DNA from: Drosophila persimilis
Lineage: Eukaryota > Arthropoda > Insecta > Diptera > Drosophilidae
Reading direction: 5' to 3'
Length of the DNA: 64,000 nt
Assembly: GCF_003286085.1 (NCBI RefSeq)
Contig: NW_020825317.1
Coordinates: 1,364,001-1,428,000 of the forward strand
A model generated the notes under the pieces. The model saw only the letters and a list, made by a program, of their open reading frames with translations, was not told the origin of the DNA and made no database searches. This document shows, in pieces, positions 1-12,594 of this stretch (positions are counted from its first letter, which is position 1; every line of letters begins with the position of its first letter). Position numbers and translations under genes: made by a program.

Positions 1-107
1 TAATATTGCTGTGTCCCTGGGTCCATATAACTTTTATTTTGGGATTATGTGCTATACGGATTGATAGGCGAGTCGGATTGCTCGGATAACAAACTTGCGT
101 TTTTTTG
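1..107. other. Left-edge sequence, no feature
   Basis: No open frame or repeat motif is seen before the DINE-1 copy begins. Confidence 0.4.
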
Positions 108-776
108 TATACCCGATACCCGATACCCGATACCCGATACCGGATACATATATATTTTTGATCAGCATCAATAGCCGAGTCGACTGAGCCATGTCCGTCT
201 GTCCATGCGTCCGTCTCTCCGCCCGTTAGTGTTCGTAGCCGTCTGCCGGCTATTAGTTGGATAACTGGGCACTATTTGTGACAAAATTATGTTTTCCAAT
301 ACACACAGTAGATCTAAAAAGTATAACAATCGATCATCTCTGCCGCAGCGCTGCTGCCAGCCAACTCGAAAGCCAGTTTGTGCACTTTGTAATGGGATGC
401 TGCCCCCCTGATCATTTGTCCATCCATTTATCCATAGACACTGTGCTAATGTGCAAATTTTGGAACATGCATTTTTATTGTGAATCAAGCAAAGGCAAAG
501 TAAAAAAACAGACTCGTTTTTGGAGGTAAATTGCAAATTGCATAGATGTACTTGGATCTGATTGCCGAATCTGGATCAGAACGAATTATTATTACAGCCA
601 GAAGGAACAAATTGAGTTTTAGTGGTACTCATTTCCTGTCTTTCTCTCGCACACACTCTCCTCGTTCTGTGGCGTCCTCTGTGTCCTCTGGCGGAGGGGA
701 GCCTGCCTGCCTGAGGATCGGGTTTACATGAATGTGGAGTCACGGCCGTAGCTACGCCTCACCACGATCCACCTCG
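108..776 (+). mobile_element. Degenerate DINE-1/INE-1 copy
   Basis: The left end carries the TATACCCGATAC start, here expanded into four tandem TACCCGA units (108-143). The conserved 'gatcagcatcaatagccgag' block follows at 160-180, and then the GTCC-rich core. The right part keeps the 'gccgaatctggatcagaacg' block near 563 and a decayed 'atcgggtttacatgaatgtggag' terminus. DINE-1 is a non-autonomous Helentron-type element of Drosophila (established knowledge). This copy is more diverged than those at 47-51 kb, so probably older. Confidence 0.75.
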
Positions 777-1104
777 TTTAAAAAATTAAACATTGTAATC
801 CTGCTCTGAGTTGTGTAGATATGGGTGGGCAGAAATGCCGAATGTGGCCATAAGCGCAATGTGCCATCGTAATGCTCACTTGTAATCCCAAAAGGCGCCA
901 AGTTTCGCTGGTATTGCAGCAAAGGGCGGATACGATGGGATGTCGAAGTTGATAATGTTCTTCATTTATCGCTAATCGCTAAAGAAAAAAACTAAAACCA
1001 CAAAATTTGTTGTTTTTGAGGTGTATTTAGTCTTGTAGCTTTTTCATCGCTTCTAGCCACTTTCGGCCCATTTTTGCCTTGAATCTAGCTTATATTGCAG
1101 AGTT
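777..1104. other. Intergenic DNA, nothing recognised
   Basis: No coding frame, RNA gene or repeat is recognised between the DINE-1 copy and the Tc1 relic. Confidence 0.4.
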
Positions 1105-1430
1105 TGAGGTGTGATGGTGTGGGGATTCGTCCACTTCGTCCTCTTTCTGAATCAATGTCGGGGATATATCAACATGACAATGGGCCTATCCATAAAGCCG
1201 GGGCTGTTTAGCTGGCCGCCCTGCTCAGCGGATTTGAATGGCATCGAAAATGTTTGGGGACACGTTGGCTGACACGTCAAGAGTATGGATCAGGCGAACA
1301 GTGTTAAACTATACCCGAAACAACCTGAGCCATGGAGTCAACTAGCAGCTCGATATCGCTAAATTATTTGGCCAGGTTGAATGCACCCTTCCGAACCGGC
1401 TGTGGCAAGTTTTGTAGCAGAAAGGTTCAA
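1105..1430 (+). pseudogene. Old Tc1-like transposase relic
   Basis: One frame (1108-1272) reads GVMVWGF..., then WPPCSADLNGIENVWG. This matches the family pattern of a VMVWG block and a WPxQSPDLNPIENVWG block containing the last catalytic acid. The second catalytic motif survives only in another frame, as QHDNGPIHKA near 1171-1200, so at least one frameshift separates them. A stop at 1270-1272 ends the frame, but a tail resembling the family C-terminus (LPNRLWQVL) continues to about 1420. It lacks the N-terminal DNA-binding region and is dead. Confidence 0.7.
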
Positions 1431-1603
1431 CAGGCTCCACACTCGATTGCATGTTTATGATTTTTTTTTTTGTTTATTTTGATACATTCCAATTAAGATA
1501 TGTATATGTATTTAAGTGTTGTTTGTGTTCAAAATCATTAGAATTCTCTGAAATATTTTTGTTGGTTTAAGCCTTTTGTTCAACTGGACCCAAATGATGA
1601 CCC

Positions 1604-1642
1604 CGAACCGCGAACCGCGAACCGCAAACCGCAAACCGCGAA
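1604..1642. repeat. 7-bp tandem repeat (CGAACCG)n
   Basis: About five head-to-tail copies of CGAACCG or CAAACCG. Confidence 0.85.
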
Positions 1643-4415
1643 TTTATGTACATGAATACATTTATGTTAGTTATTGAATTTCACGACTTTTGTATTGGAA
1701 AACCGCGTATTTCGTACTATTTTGGGTGCCATACTATGCCATTTTTCTCGGAATTTGTTCGGCTCGTGGCTCTGCTCTCTCATTTTTCTCTGTCTTTTCT
1801 CTCTGTCTATTCCTCTCTTCTTTGGTCTCCATGTTTTTATTTGATCGATGATATTACATTTTAAGTCACGTGTTGCAAGAGCCCCGTGTACCTGCCAGAT
1901 CTTCTGCAGCGACTAGTCTGGCGGCAAGGAAAGCGCTTAATTGCTTTTGAATGCTTTCCGTAAGCTTCGTGTGCCGCCGGACTGCTGCTGAGGGAGGTGG
2001 AGTGCGGTTATTTGTAAAAAATGGAAAATCATTAAGGCGCGTCAGCAGCCGCAGCAGCCGCAGCAGCAGGCACAAAAGACCACTGAAGATGTTGCGCAGA
2101 CTCTTCTTCTTCTCGCCCACCCCCCACCGCCACAGTATGTAGTTTCTTTACGGGGTGGGGCAGAGGGTGGAGAAGGGCCTGGAACAGTTTTGGGAAGCAC
2201 TGCAGTTGAATGCCAAGGCTCAACAAGAGCCACAGCAACTTGTGTTGGAAAAACACTTGAGACCTACTTCTGGGACCTTTCTCTTTTGCTCGTTGCACAG
2301 AACGTAAAGAAATTGCAGCACGAAAATGGAGAAAACGCATCGTAAAATAAAAGTCAAGTACCTTCCGTGCAGGTGAAACCTCCTGTTCTCTCGATCGTAC
2401 AGAACGCATTCGGGTAGACTTGACTTATAACCTATAAACTCCTGCAGTGAGATTCTATCATAGGCGTGGTATTACTGAAGGAGTGGCTATGAGTACTGTG
2501 ATTATACTAGTCCGCTGGCTTGCGAAGGCCAGGAGATACACACATGTAGTTCTCAGGATGTCCGGATGTCCCAGATTCCTATATGGGCTGTGCATTGGAA
2601 GTGCATTGGCAGTGCCGAATGTGGACGCGGAAGGAGAGCCTATTCGGAAAGCCTCCTGGCTATCCAGCAGTAGTCTTGCCCTACCTGGTGGCCGTGGAGC
2701 CGTGGACAACACAGCAAGTTCCCTTCACAGCCTGCAACATTTTCAGAGTTGTGGGAGCTGCAGTGTTGTTGGCTGTCGTTGTTGTTCCTGTTGCTGCTGC
2801 TGCCGGAATCGTGGCTCCCAAATTGTTAAGGGAACTTCCTGAAACGAAACCGATGTTTTCTCATAGATATTTTATATATATTGAGACCGAAATAAGTGTG
2901 TTTCTTGTGATTTATTTATTTTTTTTTCTCTTTTGTTTGTTAGCCTAATACTGGAGTGTCGAAGAACACTTATAATACCTACATTTAACGAAAACTACCT
3001 ACTTATAAAGAGAAATCACCATTCATTGAATATTTTTGGAGCCCCAAAGCCCACCAAGTCATCATTGTGTCTATGTATTTTCTGTACGAAATTATTTGCT
3101 CGATGCGCGTGATGCGATTATAATTCTACACCCATCTTCCGTGTCTTCGGCCATCTCCGACCTCGGCTCCATCTCCATCTCCGTTTCCGTCCCCGTCCAC
3201 GTCTCCTGCTCTCTATTTTCGATTCCCGGATTTGGACGCTGTGTGTGTTGACTCGAGGTTGCCCCTACCGACCTCGAGGCAGGTTTAAAGCGTACTCCGT
3301 AGATTCTTATGCTGCAAATGAAATTTAATTGCTGCAGCAGAAACAGCAGCAGCAGCCACCTGCAAAAGAGCAGAGACAGAAACATTTTGGTTTGAGAGCG
3401 ATTCACTTCACACGCTCAGACGACCCGAAAAAAGTACAATACGGAGACAAGACAACTCTTCCAGATTTTGTATCTTTTGTGTGAAGCAGCTGCGCCAGAA
3501 GAATCTTATCATTTGACTGGCACAATGTTCTGCGAGGTGAGGAGCGTTGAGCAGGGGAGTGGAGAGCAGGGGAGAGGAGAGGGAGGAAGTGGGAAAACAA
3601 GATAGTTTCGGAATAGCGACAGGGTTCAGTTCAGAGCTGCCTCTGAACAGCTTGTATCTGCATTTGTCTGAAGATGTTGCCTACCTGTGCCCCCGTGGGG
3701 GGGGGGGGGGATTCCCTAACCTGACAATTGTTTGTGAAAGATTGCAAAATGAAAGGAAAACCGGTTCCTGTTCTCGGTACGGATTTGTTCAGAACTTGCA
3801 CCTGCCGTCAGCCCTGGAAATCGATGCACATGCAATGCACATGTGCTGATTCAAATGCACCAGACACAAGACAGCAGACACAAGACAGGAGACAGAAGAC
3901 AGCAGAGAGCAGGCACAAAAAAAACATACAGATACACCATTTAGGAGGATACACGTTAAGCTTGCGGTCCCGAAAATACCGCAAAATGATTGCTTAAATG
4001 GCCATTACCCCTCGTGCAATGCAGCCAAATATCCCCAAACCAAAATTGCATCTCTAGGATCGCTGTTAGTAGATAGTGGTAGCTATAGATTGTGTATCTG
4101 TATGTATATGCATGCGTGTATGTGTATTTGAATGCACTCAAATTATTACATTTATTTTTGGGTGGCTCACAGCTTTCGGGCTGGGCAGAGATTATTTATA
4201 TGAAAATTGGGTTGTGGCATATCCATTGTTGCCTGCCAATCGATTCGGGAGGGGGGACTTTCCTGTGCTGGTTTTTGCGCACTGCCCCCATCATTAAGCA
4301 TTCATCGATTGGGGTCATTACGAATGCTATAATACCAATGAATAAAATTTAAGGGCAATGCATTATGCATGCATATTTTTATGGCTGAAGAATGTTTCTT
4401 CGTGGCTCAATCGGG
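1643..4415. other. Upstream non-coding DNA
   Basis: Short frames occur, several over CAG-type trinucleotide runs (2040-2070, 2775-2800, 3330-3358), but none shows a domain, signal peptide or splice logic. A run of G lies near 3701-3711 and a diverged ACAAGACAG-type tandem near 3866-3905. Non-coding exons of the downstream gene cannot be excluded. Confidence 0.4.
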
Positions 4416-4459
4416 AACGGCAACAGCAACAGCAACGGCAACGGCAACGGCAACGGCAA
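4416..4459. repeat. 6-bp tandem repeat (CAACGG)n
   Basis: About seven head-to-tail CAACGG or CAACAG units. Confidence 0.85.
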
Positions 4460-4500
4460 TAGTGGTGCCACGAAGGTTTTTCCAGGGCAGAGGAAAGAAT

Positions 4501-4541
4501 GCCAGGTGCCAGGTGCCAGGTGCCAGGTGCCAGGTGCCAGG
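4501..4541. repeat. 7-bp tandem repeat (CCAGGTG)n
   Basis: Near-perfect head-to-tail CCAGGTG units, about six copies. Confidence 0.9.
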
Positions 4542-5314
4542 ATAGGGTCAGGTCTGTTAATGGCAGATTAATTCCAAGAATATTGAAGAGTATGCAATGA
4601 ATTAGTGCGATATTTGTGTACTGGACTGCAGATTGTTGCGATCTTGTGTCATCAGCGTTGTGGCACACTTTTTCAATTATTTTCTTTCAATTCCGTGAAA
4701 GTTTTGGGTCTCTGCTTTCATATGAAAGCGTTCAAGCTCTGCTAAAGACTCTCGATCGAATTAACACTAGGACCATTTCCCGGCCAGTGCAGAGCCCCAA
4801 TACCCACCATTGCAATGACCAATCGTTCCTGGCGGCAAGGAGCAGAGTCGTCCTAGAAGATGAGGGCGTCCCAGGCCATCTTGCTGCCTCCTTGCCACAC
4901 CGTTCGCTTAAGGCACTAATTTTGATAGCGTTCTGCGGTCCGGCGACGAACGATCCGGCGATCGTCCGTCATATATTTTTCCAACCAAACAGGTGGATCC
5001 AATTTTGGTACCTCCCGACTGAACGAACTCGCTTCTACTCGTAGTTTCTTTAGTCGCTGTCGCGGGACGCTCGATAGTCGATAGGGGGCAAGACTCCGGT
5101 ATGCAGTTCCGACATTCCGCTCAATTCTACGTTTAACTAAGAAAATCTATCTAACTCCCCATAGAATCATACACTACGCACACTGTACTTCCCTCATTGT
5201 TCGTTCCCTCATTTTTGCTGCAAGATCTGGCTATTTGTTGTTTCGAGGTGTCGGGGCGGCATTTGATGTGTTAAGGCGCCAGTCCCTGACATTTGTCAAG
5301 CGATATGCTTGCCC

Positions 5315-5343
5315 TCTCCATCTCCATCTCCATCTCCATCTCC
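5315..5343. repeat. 6-bp tandem repeat (CCATCT)n
   Basis: About five CCATCT units; they create artefactual Ser-Ile frames. Confidence 0.85.
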
Positions 5344-5660
5344 TTCCCCTTCTCCATTGCTCTTCGCATGCTTCTTTGTCGCGTGCCCCGAAACCACTGT
5401 CTCCACCACAAACTTGCAAAGGCAATTATCACAGTGAAAACGAAGGAGAGACTGGGAGACAGAGAGATGGAGAGAAAGTGCAAAAGAGAGCACTGTGGGA
5501 GAGAGATCAAGTACAATAGCCTGGCCAACTTTCATTATCCATTTCTGCATTCCGCTGTCTACACCACAACACCACTACCACCGCATCTCCCTTACTTTGA
5601 CATATTTTGTCTCATTAACATTTGTGCCACACAATCAACTGCAGTCTCGGTGCCAGCAAC

Positions 5661-5713
5661 CAGCGCCCAGCGCCCAGCACCCAGCACCCAGCACCCAGCA
5701 CCCAGCACCCAGC
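5661..5713. repeat. 7-bp tandem repeat (CCAGCAC)n
   Basis: About seven units, starting as CCAGCGC variants and ending as uniform CCAGCAC. Confidence 0.9.
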
Positions 5714-7942
5714 CCTGCTTCAGCAGCCCCTTGGCTAGGACCCTTGATGATGTACGAGTGCACAGTGGGCCAAAGGCCCAAAGCATTTAGGGTAATTTCA
5801 ATCTACGATTTAATCTCAAAGATGTGATTGTATTCCAACGGAATCAACATAGTACATCCACAGTATATGCCACAAGATTGCAGATCCGTTGCAACATGCA
5901 CAATGCAACATCTGTATGTATAGAAACTGATTACCGGCTTTCCCTTGTATTGAGTTTATTTCTTTTTCTCAGCAGTCTTTACGCCACATCCCCCAGTCGT
6001 ATGCTGCAAGGGAAGGGAAGTGGTGTTTGTTAAGAGTTTAAGCAGAAGTCTGGACATGCCTGAGTTGAGATGGAAATTCAAACTGAATTTGATCCTAAAT
6101 CCGAGCTAAAACCCGAGCTAAAACCCGAGCCTTATATCTGATTTAGCAGTGTGGTTTGAGGTACAATTTGGTATTCTATAATCATCGCTAGACTCACGGA
6201 AAGGATACATCGTAGCTGCGGGTGCTAAACAGAGTGCATGCATACGGTAAGTGGTATTTTGGTAGCTTTTCTCCGCTCACACCCGAACAGACAGCCATTA
6301 CGTGTCTACTCTATGCAATTTTGTCACTGAATTTCAGATATCGGGTTTTGTTTGCATAAGTGAACGTGTACTGGAATGTGTTCAAGTTTGAACGGTGTTT
6401 GTCCCACTGTAAAGCGTTAGCTGGGGACTTCCACTTAAGTATGTAATTTTATCGCCGCCATCTTTTTCGATGGCGATTCTGGGTCTACAATTCTCCGAAT
6501 ATCTGTGTGAATCCTATGGGTTGGCGACCCTTGGCTATTGCTATTGATCGAAGCGGTGTTTGTTTCCAAAAAGCCACCACTTTTGTTGCCAGTACAGCTA
6601 GTCCCATCGGAGCTCCCAACGGGAGTCCTATCGCTTCTTAGCTTCCTTTTCGCGTTTTAGATAGTGCTTCAAGGGGATTTGGGTCTCGGCGCACCTACGG
6701 CGCATATGCCAACATTCCATTCTGTTTTTTCAGACTTTTTGCCCTCTTCTGCAATTTCAATTTTGTTTTTTGTCATGGCTGTTGTTTCCGTTGCTGTTTC
6801 CGTTTATGTTGCTGTTGCTGTTGCTGTTGCAGCAGTTGTTTGACAATCACCACGTGCACCATGCTCCTTTTCCCGAGTGGAAAACGCAGAAGATGGACGC
6901 CTGGCCTGAAACGGGCTCGGTTATGGGCAGGCGCTCGAAACCAGGAGCGCCAGAGTCCAAGCCGAGGACTGTGGAATGGCGCCCAGGCATGACCCAGGCA
7001 ACGAAGTAAGCACAAACAAATGGAAACAATTAAACGGATTGAGTGCAACAAAATAGGAAACATACACACACACCACACATACATGTACAGTGCACAGTGC
7101 ATACTCGTATGAGCCCTGCTGTACGGGCCTTCGATGACCCATCTGCTGACACGCCGATGACAGCGATGTCATAGTTGATGACCCGCCATACGCTGAGCTG
7201 TTGACATTAACATAGAGAGGTCCTCGGGCATAGTCATCCAGCAGTGCGCAGAAATCATGCATTTACTAAGCGATGAATTTAGCATTTAGCCGGAAAAAAA
7301 ACTTCGTTTTTCAAGCGATGATTTTTGAGAAAAAGGAATAGACTTACGGCTCATCTGGTATCTTCAACGGCACCGCCACTGAAAATAGTTTATAATAAAT
7401 TTATTTATTTAAATTTAATTTACATATTGTGTTTTTGCTTAGTTAATTGCTTACACTTCCTTTCCATGTCCTTCCATGATGTGCCTGTCCCCATTGTGCT
7501 CCGTATTTTGTTGGTCTAATAATATGTTTATTAGGACAATGCTCACTGTAGATCTGGCTGCGGCTCTGCTTTTTGTTGTTTTTGATTTGTTGCAGGACTG
7601 CTCATAGACTGAAATGGCGGGCCCAGCGCAGATTCTAACAATTTTATTCGCTTATGCGGATTTTCGTTCTATTTCTCCACTCTTCTTTTATTCCCGACTA
7701 TCATAAAAGCAAGAGCATAAAAGAATAATTAGGATCTTTAATGTGAATGCAGCGGAACATTAGCATAATGTGAACACAGTTTTTCACAATTTCACACACT
7801 TAACACTTTATACAACTGAAATTTTCTTTTATTAAAAACTGCACTTACCTGCACATAATAATAGATAATATATGTAACTATTTTTCACTAAATCTCTGCA
7901 GTTTCTCGTCATCGCCCACTGCTGGCACTGCAGGGGACTTAC

Positions 7943-7943
<1 letters not shown>
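5714..7943. other. Upstream non-coding DNA
   Basis: No supported gene. A GTTGCT trinucleotide run (6806-6832) makes a Leu-rich frame that I do not believe. A possible splice donor, GAA|GTAAGC at 7005/7006, could end a non-coding RhoU exon, but nothing else supports this. Confidence 0.35.
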
Positions 7944-7973
<30 letters not shown>

Positions 7974-7993
7974 TGTATGTATGTATGTATGTA
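7944..7993. repeat. (ATGT)n microsatellite
   Basis: About twelve uninterrupted tetranucleotide units. Confidence 0.95.
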
Positions 7994-8830
7994 TATGACG
8001 AAAATGGGTGGCGAAGATGGGTGGGGCGATAATTCAATTTTCGAATTTGAACTAAACTTCTTAATTTACGTTTTGATCAGTGGAGATTCCGATGCGATAC
8101 TTGGGCACCATTATTGCTGCTATTATTCCTTGCGATTCCTTGCCAATATATCCTTTTGCACCTGTTTGGGACGAAATCGACTTCTGATCGAATGTTTTGC
8201 TTTGTTGCAAGCAAATACGTGTCCATTGCTCGCAAAGACCCCGCAAAAGCTTTTCGGGTTCCACTGTGGCCTTCACATTCGGGTTTCATATTCGGTGATT
8301 CAGCGGCATTCGCCGTGCTCTCACCTCCGGAGGAATGCTTCCTCTCAGGTTCGCCGATGATGCGAGTCCTCTTCTTCATGATGATGCGATATCTCTTAAT
8401 AAAACTTCCTCACAAGTCGATTTCGTGCTTGTGAGTTCATTAAGGACTTGGCCTTCGATCATATTCAAGGAACACTAAGATATCCCCTTCTTAAAGTCGA
8501 GTCCAAGTGAGAAACAAACCAAAAATAGGTTTCCTTTCTTTATAGAAAAATCAGTGCACCAGACCAGTTATCATTGAATAAAGCCAACGAATCAGTAGGC
8601 TGCACAGCCACGATCGGTCCCAGGCGGTTCCACCACTCGTTCGAACTTGAAGCCTGGCTCCTCTGGGGGCCATGGGTCCGTTCCTTCATCTACAGGGTTA
8701 CAGAAGAGCGTCAGCTAGCGAATTTTATAACTGCCAATTGTTGCTTATCGTCCTTCTGTCGGGTCTCTTGTGGAGTCTGCTTTTGGCCGTACTTTCGTTC
8801 GTTAGCCGCGCACGGACATGCCCCCGTACC

Positions 8831-8867
8831 TACATACCGTACATACCGTACATACCGTACATACGTA
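8831..8867. repeat. 9-bp tandem repeat (TACATACCG)n
   Basis: Four head-to-tail units, the last ending in ATACG. Confidence 0.85.
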
Positions 8868-9564
8868 TATGTATATGTATGTATTTGTTTATGTGTATGC
8901 TTCCCCACACTGCCATTGTCGTTTGTGCAGCCAGCAATATGACAAACTTCGCTGCAAGAAACCGCCACAGGGAAAACAATAAAAGACAAATTGGATCGCT
9001 CAGGCTGGCGGTTCCGACTGCTTGATGCCCACGATTTGTAATTGTGTGACGTAGAAACTGGAGCCCAACGGACTCGAAGACCTGCAGGTCCCTGGGTGTT
9101 CGTAAGATTCCTGCTTAAATAGATCTCTGCACATGTTTCCCTTGCTTATACCTAGTAGCTTCTACCTTCTACCTTCTACGTTCTACCTTACCTTACTCTT
9201 TTACTGCTACCCGTTCCCTGGGTGCTACCAACATGCGGTGCACATTTGTATGTATGTGTCCACGGGTGCAGCATGCACTGGGACTACGGGGTGTACTCTG
9301 GGGCGAAAGCACAGGAAGCAGTCTGTGCGAGTGGACGAGTGTTGAAGGGAGGAAGTCCCCGCTCGGCGGGGAGTCGTTCAATGCACGCGAGGCTACCCTC
9401 TGGCGCCGCCCCTTCCTTTCTTCTCTCCCTTTTTTCAGTGCGCGTTCTCTAACAAGTTTCGTTGCAGCTTTTGCGCATTTTCTTTTCATGACATTTTATT
9501 ATGACGTAAATGGGGGGGGGAGGCGTTTAATTGACAGCTGCTGCGCTAGATTCTTTTCCCCCCT

Positions 9565-9605
9565 CTCTATCTCTCTCTCTCTTTCTCTCTCTCTCTTTCT
9601 CTCTT
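9565..9605. repeat. CT-rich microsatellite
   Basis: (CT)n broken by single T substitutions; no strand-specific function is apparent. Confidence 0.85.
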
Positions 9606-10324
9606 CTCCTTGTCCCTCAGCACTCTTCCCATTTGATTGCTTTATTATTTTATTATAGGTTTTGTGTTATGGCAGCAGAGCTGCAGAACCGATATAAGAG
9701 TTGACAGTTTTATTGCCATTCGATACATGAGCAAATTTTTCCGATCCGCTGTTTAATGCGCTTTCCAGAATTTGTTCACTGGATTGCACTGGAGTTGTGG
9801 CAATAAGCTTTGCTACATGTGCCAATTATGTTGTTGCGAAGCCTGGAATCATGATTTTGATGGAGATGGAGATGGAGAGGATAGGGAGAGGCATTTTTGG
9901 ACCCCTATGTGTACTCGCATGTAGATTGAAGGCAAGGAACTTCTGTGCCTTAGAATGCTATAGGGACCCGACTTATGGTGACGTCCTTCGTTCCCGCGTG
10001 CCTTCGCTGTAGGAGCTGTAGGCAGGAAATGGCACAAAATTAATCAAATATTATTATCTAAAACTGGAATATTACAATGTGCAGAAAGCATGAATTTACT
10101 TTTAAAAATACCTTTCTTTTATCCTTTTTTCCAGATACGCCAGCTGTGTAAACTCTGGAAACTGTGGGACACAAAGACCTAAATTTCAACTGCAACTGTA
10201 ACTGCAACGGCAACTGCAACGGCGACGGACCAAATTGTCCCCAAACTGTCATTGTGTTCGGCGTTGTGCAACGTTTTAATTGAAAAAGTTTTGCATACGC
10301 AATTCTGCATAGAGACACGCAAAT

Positions 10325-11404
10325 ATGACTGTCAAATTGGCCAAGCTCTTTGGAGGAGTTGGGGTTGGGGTTGGGGCAGTCGGAGTAGGAATGGGAGTGG
10401 GAGTGGGAGTGGGAGTGGGAGTGGGAGCTGGTTCCGGCAGCAGTGTCCATGGCGAGAGCAACATGGATGGGAGCCACCAGCCGCTGGCACACGTGCAAAC
10501 TCCAGCGGCGCAAAACCAACACCAGCACCAACAGGCACAGCAGCCGCCGCCTCTGCCACCACCAAATACAAATATGAAGAATCTCAAGTACTACGAGCAC
10601 CTGCAGGCCTCCTACGACTGCCACGATCTGATGCTGGACGGGGAGGACGATCAGGACAACTACGAGGATAGCATGTCCCTGAGCTCCGTCTGCATGCAGC
10701 GCAACCAACCGTTCAACAATTCTCAGCGGCCCCTGCTTGGGGAGCGGCGGCCCCAGCTCACCTTGACGGCTGTGGGCCAGAAAACTGTGGCAAAGTCCTT
10801 CCAGCAGCACGCCCTGCCTGGTCCTGCCCTGTCCCTGGCACCGCAGAGAGGCCACGCGACCGCCGCGTACATATCGCCCTATGTGCACCAGCAGAAACGC
10901 GACAGCGCCAAGGGCCTGCACGGCTTCAACGACTTCGACGTCCTGTCCCAGCAGTACAACCAGCACCTGCAGAGTCCGCACATCGGCTACCCCTACGGGA
11001 GTCCGCCCTCGCCCACCGCCCACTCGCGCGACTTTTGCTTCGACCGCCAGTCGGGCCAGGCCACGTCCAGCAGTTCGTCCAACTGCAGCAGCTCGGTAAC
11101 TACCTCCACCGCGTCGCCGACGCGCTACTACCAGGACACGGCGACGGCCCCAGTCTATCCGTCGCGGTTCGAAGACGACTTCTGTGTGCGTCGCCCGGCA
11201 GACTCGCCCCTTTCCCTATCCGTGTCCGAGGCCCCGCCATTGCCCCCGGCAGCGGCGGCCGCCTCCACCACGGGTCCCTTCATCTTCGGCATCTCCCACG
11301 AACAGCAGCCTGCGCACTACGGCTGCACTCCGGTGACCCCGACAGCCTCGCGAAATGCACTTCAGCCTCTGAAAATTCCGTTCAGAAGGGACCACAAGCC
11401 TCTG
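10325..11404 (+). CDS. RhoU: RhoU coding exon 1: long N-terminal extension
   Basis: This exon encodes residues 1-360 and ends at a clean CTG|GTAAGT donor in phase 0. The start ATG lies 190 bases downstream of the exon's acceptor. Residues 10-35 form a Gly-Val alternating run made by GGAGTG/GGGGTT hexamers. Then come a Gln/Pro-rich stretch with PPPLPPP (near residue 75), an acidic segment (DGEDDQDNYED), Ser-rich runs and EAPPLPP near residue 306. Human RHOU has a short proline-rich N-terminus that binds SH3 adaptors; the PxxP motifs suggest a similar role here, but the extension is far longer than in vertebrates. GC content and codon use look genuinely coding. An opposite-strand frame of 321 codons over it is a shadow. 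Confidence 0.8.
10366..10430. repeat. Coding hexanucleotide repeat (Gly-Val tract)
   Basis: Tandem GGAGTG and GGGGTT units encode alternating Gly-Val near the RhoU N-terminus. The six-base unit preserves frame on expansion, so length variation would be tolerated. Confidence 0.85.
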
Positions 11405-12529
11405 GTAAGTGAAAATAAGAAAAACCTCTGCACATATGTAGATACCCTCTAGCGCCACGGACTACACGCACTAGAATCAGGTTCCCCTTTGTTTTAATTT
11501 GGTGATAAATGGAAACTATGAGTTCGCAGAGTTTCGAAATGATTAATTTTTTCAAAGTTTTCGCATAAAGCGGGAACTAATTTGCATGCATTTAGTACCT
11601 CACTTGACCTGGCTTGACCCCACTTATGGACTTTAACCGGCATCATACTTAATGGATAAGTGCATTGCTCAGTTTTTTTTGTTCAGTGTTAGTGAACAAA
11701 TGTTCGATGAAGTGCTGAGAATCACCGTTTAAGTTTTCACTTTCTCCAGCAGCCTGGTGTTCGAAACTCGGATTGAGGACATTGATTGCGTCATTTCTGA
11801 TTATACAGTACACCATTCCCAGCATCCAACTGATCTAGTTCTGACTTAGCCCGGGGTAGGCAAGGTCTCTATAATCTGCATTTACGGCGTGCTTTTTCTT
11901 GACAGGGGCTCAATGACAATACTCATTTTTCTCAATGGAACGGTCAAACTATTCGAGACAGTTACCCAGCGCTCAGGAGAAACACAAACTAATTTTGTAT
12001 AATGCCAGAAAGAAGAAGAAAGTAACTCTTGGAGTTGCACTAGGAGCCCGAGCCCCAACGAGATCCAAAGAATGTGACGGGAAAGGTACAAAGGTATTCC
12101 TTTACAGTAATAAATAGTAATATTTCCCTGCCATGTTGGTGGCACTGGCATAGCATTGAGTTGTGCACTACCTTATCCAATGCCGCCAATTTTCAACTAT
12201 TTTTAAATTTATTTTGCCAATCCTTCGCTAGTTCCTTGTTTTTTTGAATGCGATCAACAACCCTCTCTACAGTAGAACAATCTCCTCCCTCGGTGATTTT
12301 GACATACCCAATTATCAAAGTCATCTGCTGTTGTGAGCGGCAAGGGCCGCTACTCCACTTTGCAATCTGCTTTGATTTTTTGCCACATTTTTTGTGATTC
12401 TTATGTAATATATTATGTAGGTTTGATCTGTTTCCATTTATCCTTGCATTTTTTATTTACACCCGTCTCTTTTTTCCTCTCTTTTTCACACCAACACCAG
12501 CCTAGTAGGCGCACACTGCAGTAGGAAGA

Positions 12530-12530
<1 letters not shown>

Positions 12531-12572
<42 letters not shown>
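12531..12572. repeat. (GT)n(GA)n compound microsatellite
   Basis: A GT run passes directly into a GA run. Confidence 0.95.
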
Positions 12573-12575
<3 letters not shown>

Positions 12576-12594
12576 ATGGGTGAGCCACTAAAAC

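Noticed and set aside
2032-2409. 125-codon minus frame near 2.2 kb
   Set aside because: Contains a poly-Ala run from a CAG repeat and has no conserved motif or splice logic.
5293-5790. 165-codon plus-strand frame
   Set aside because: Built from CCATCT and CCAGCAC tandem repeats (Ser-Ile and Pro/Gln/His runs); all overlapping frames are similarly repetitive.
10058-11023. 321-codon minus-strand open frame
   Set aside because: It is antisense to RhoU exon 1, driven by the GC-rich coding sequence and the hexamer repeat; no domain, and the plus strand has splice support.
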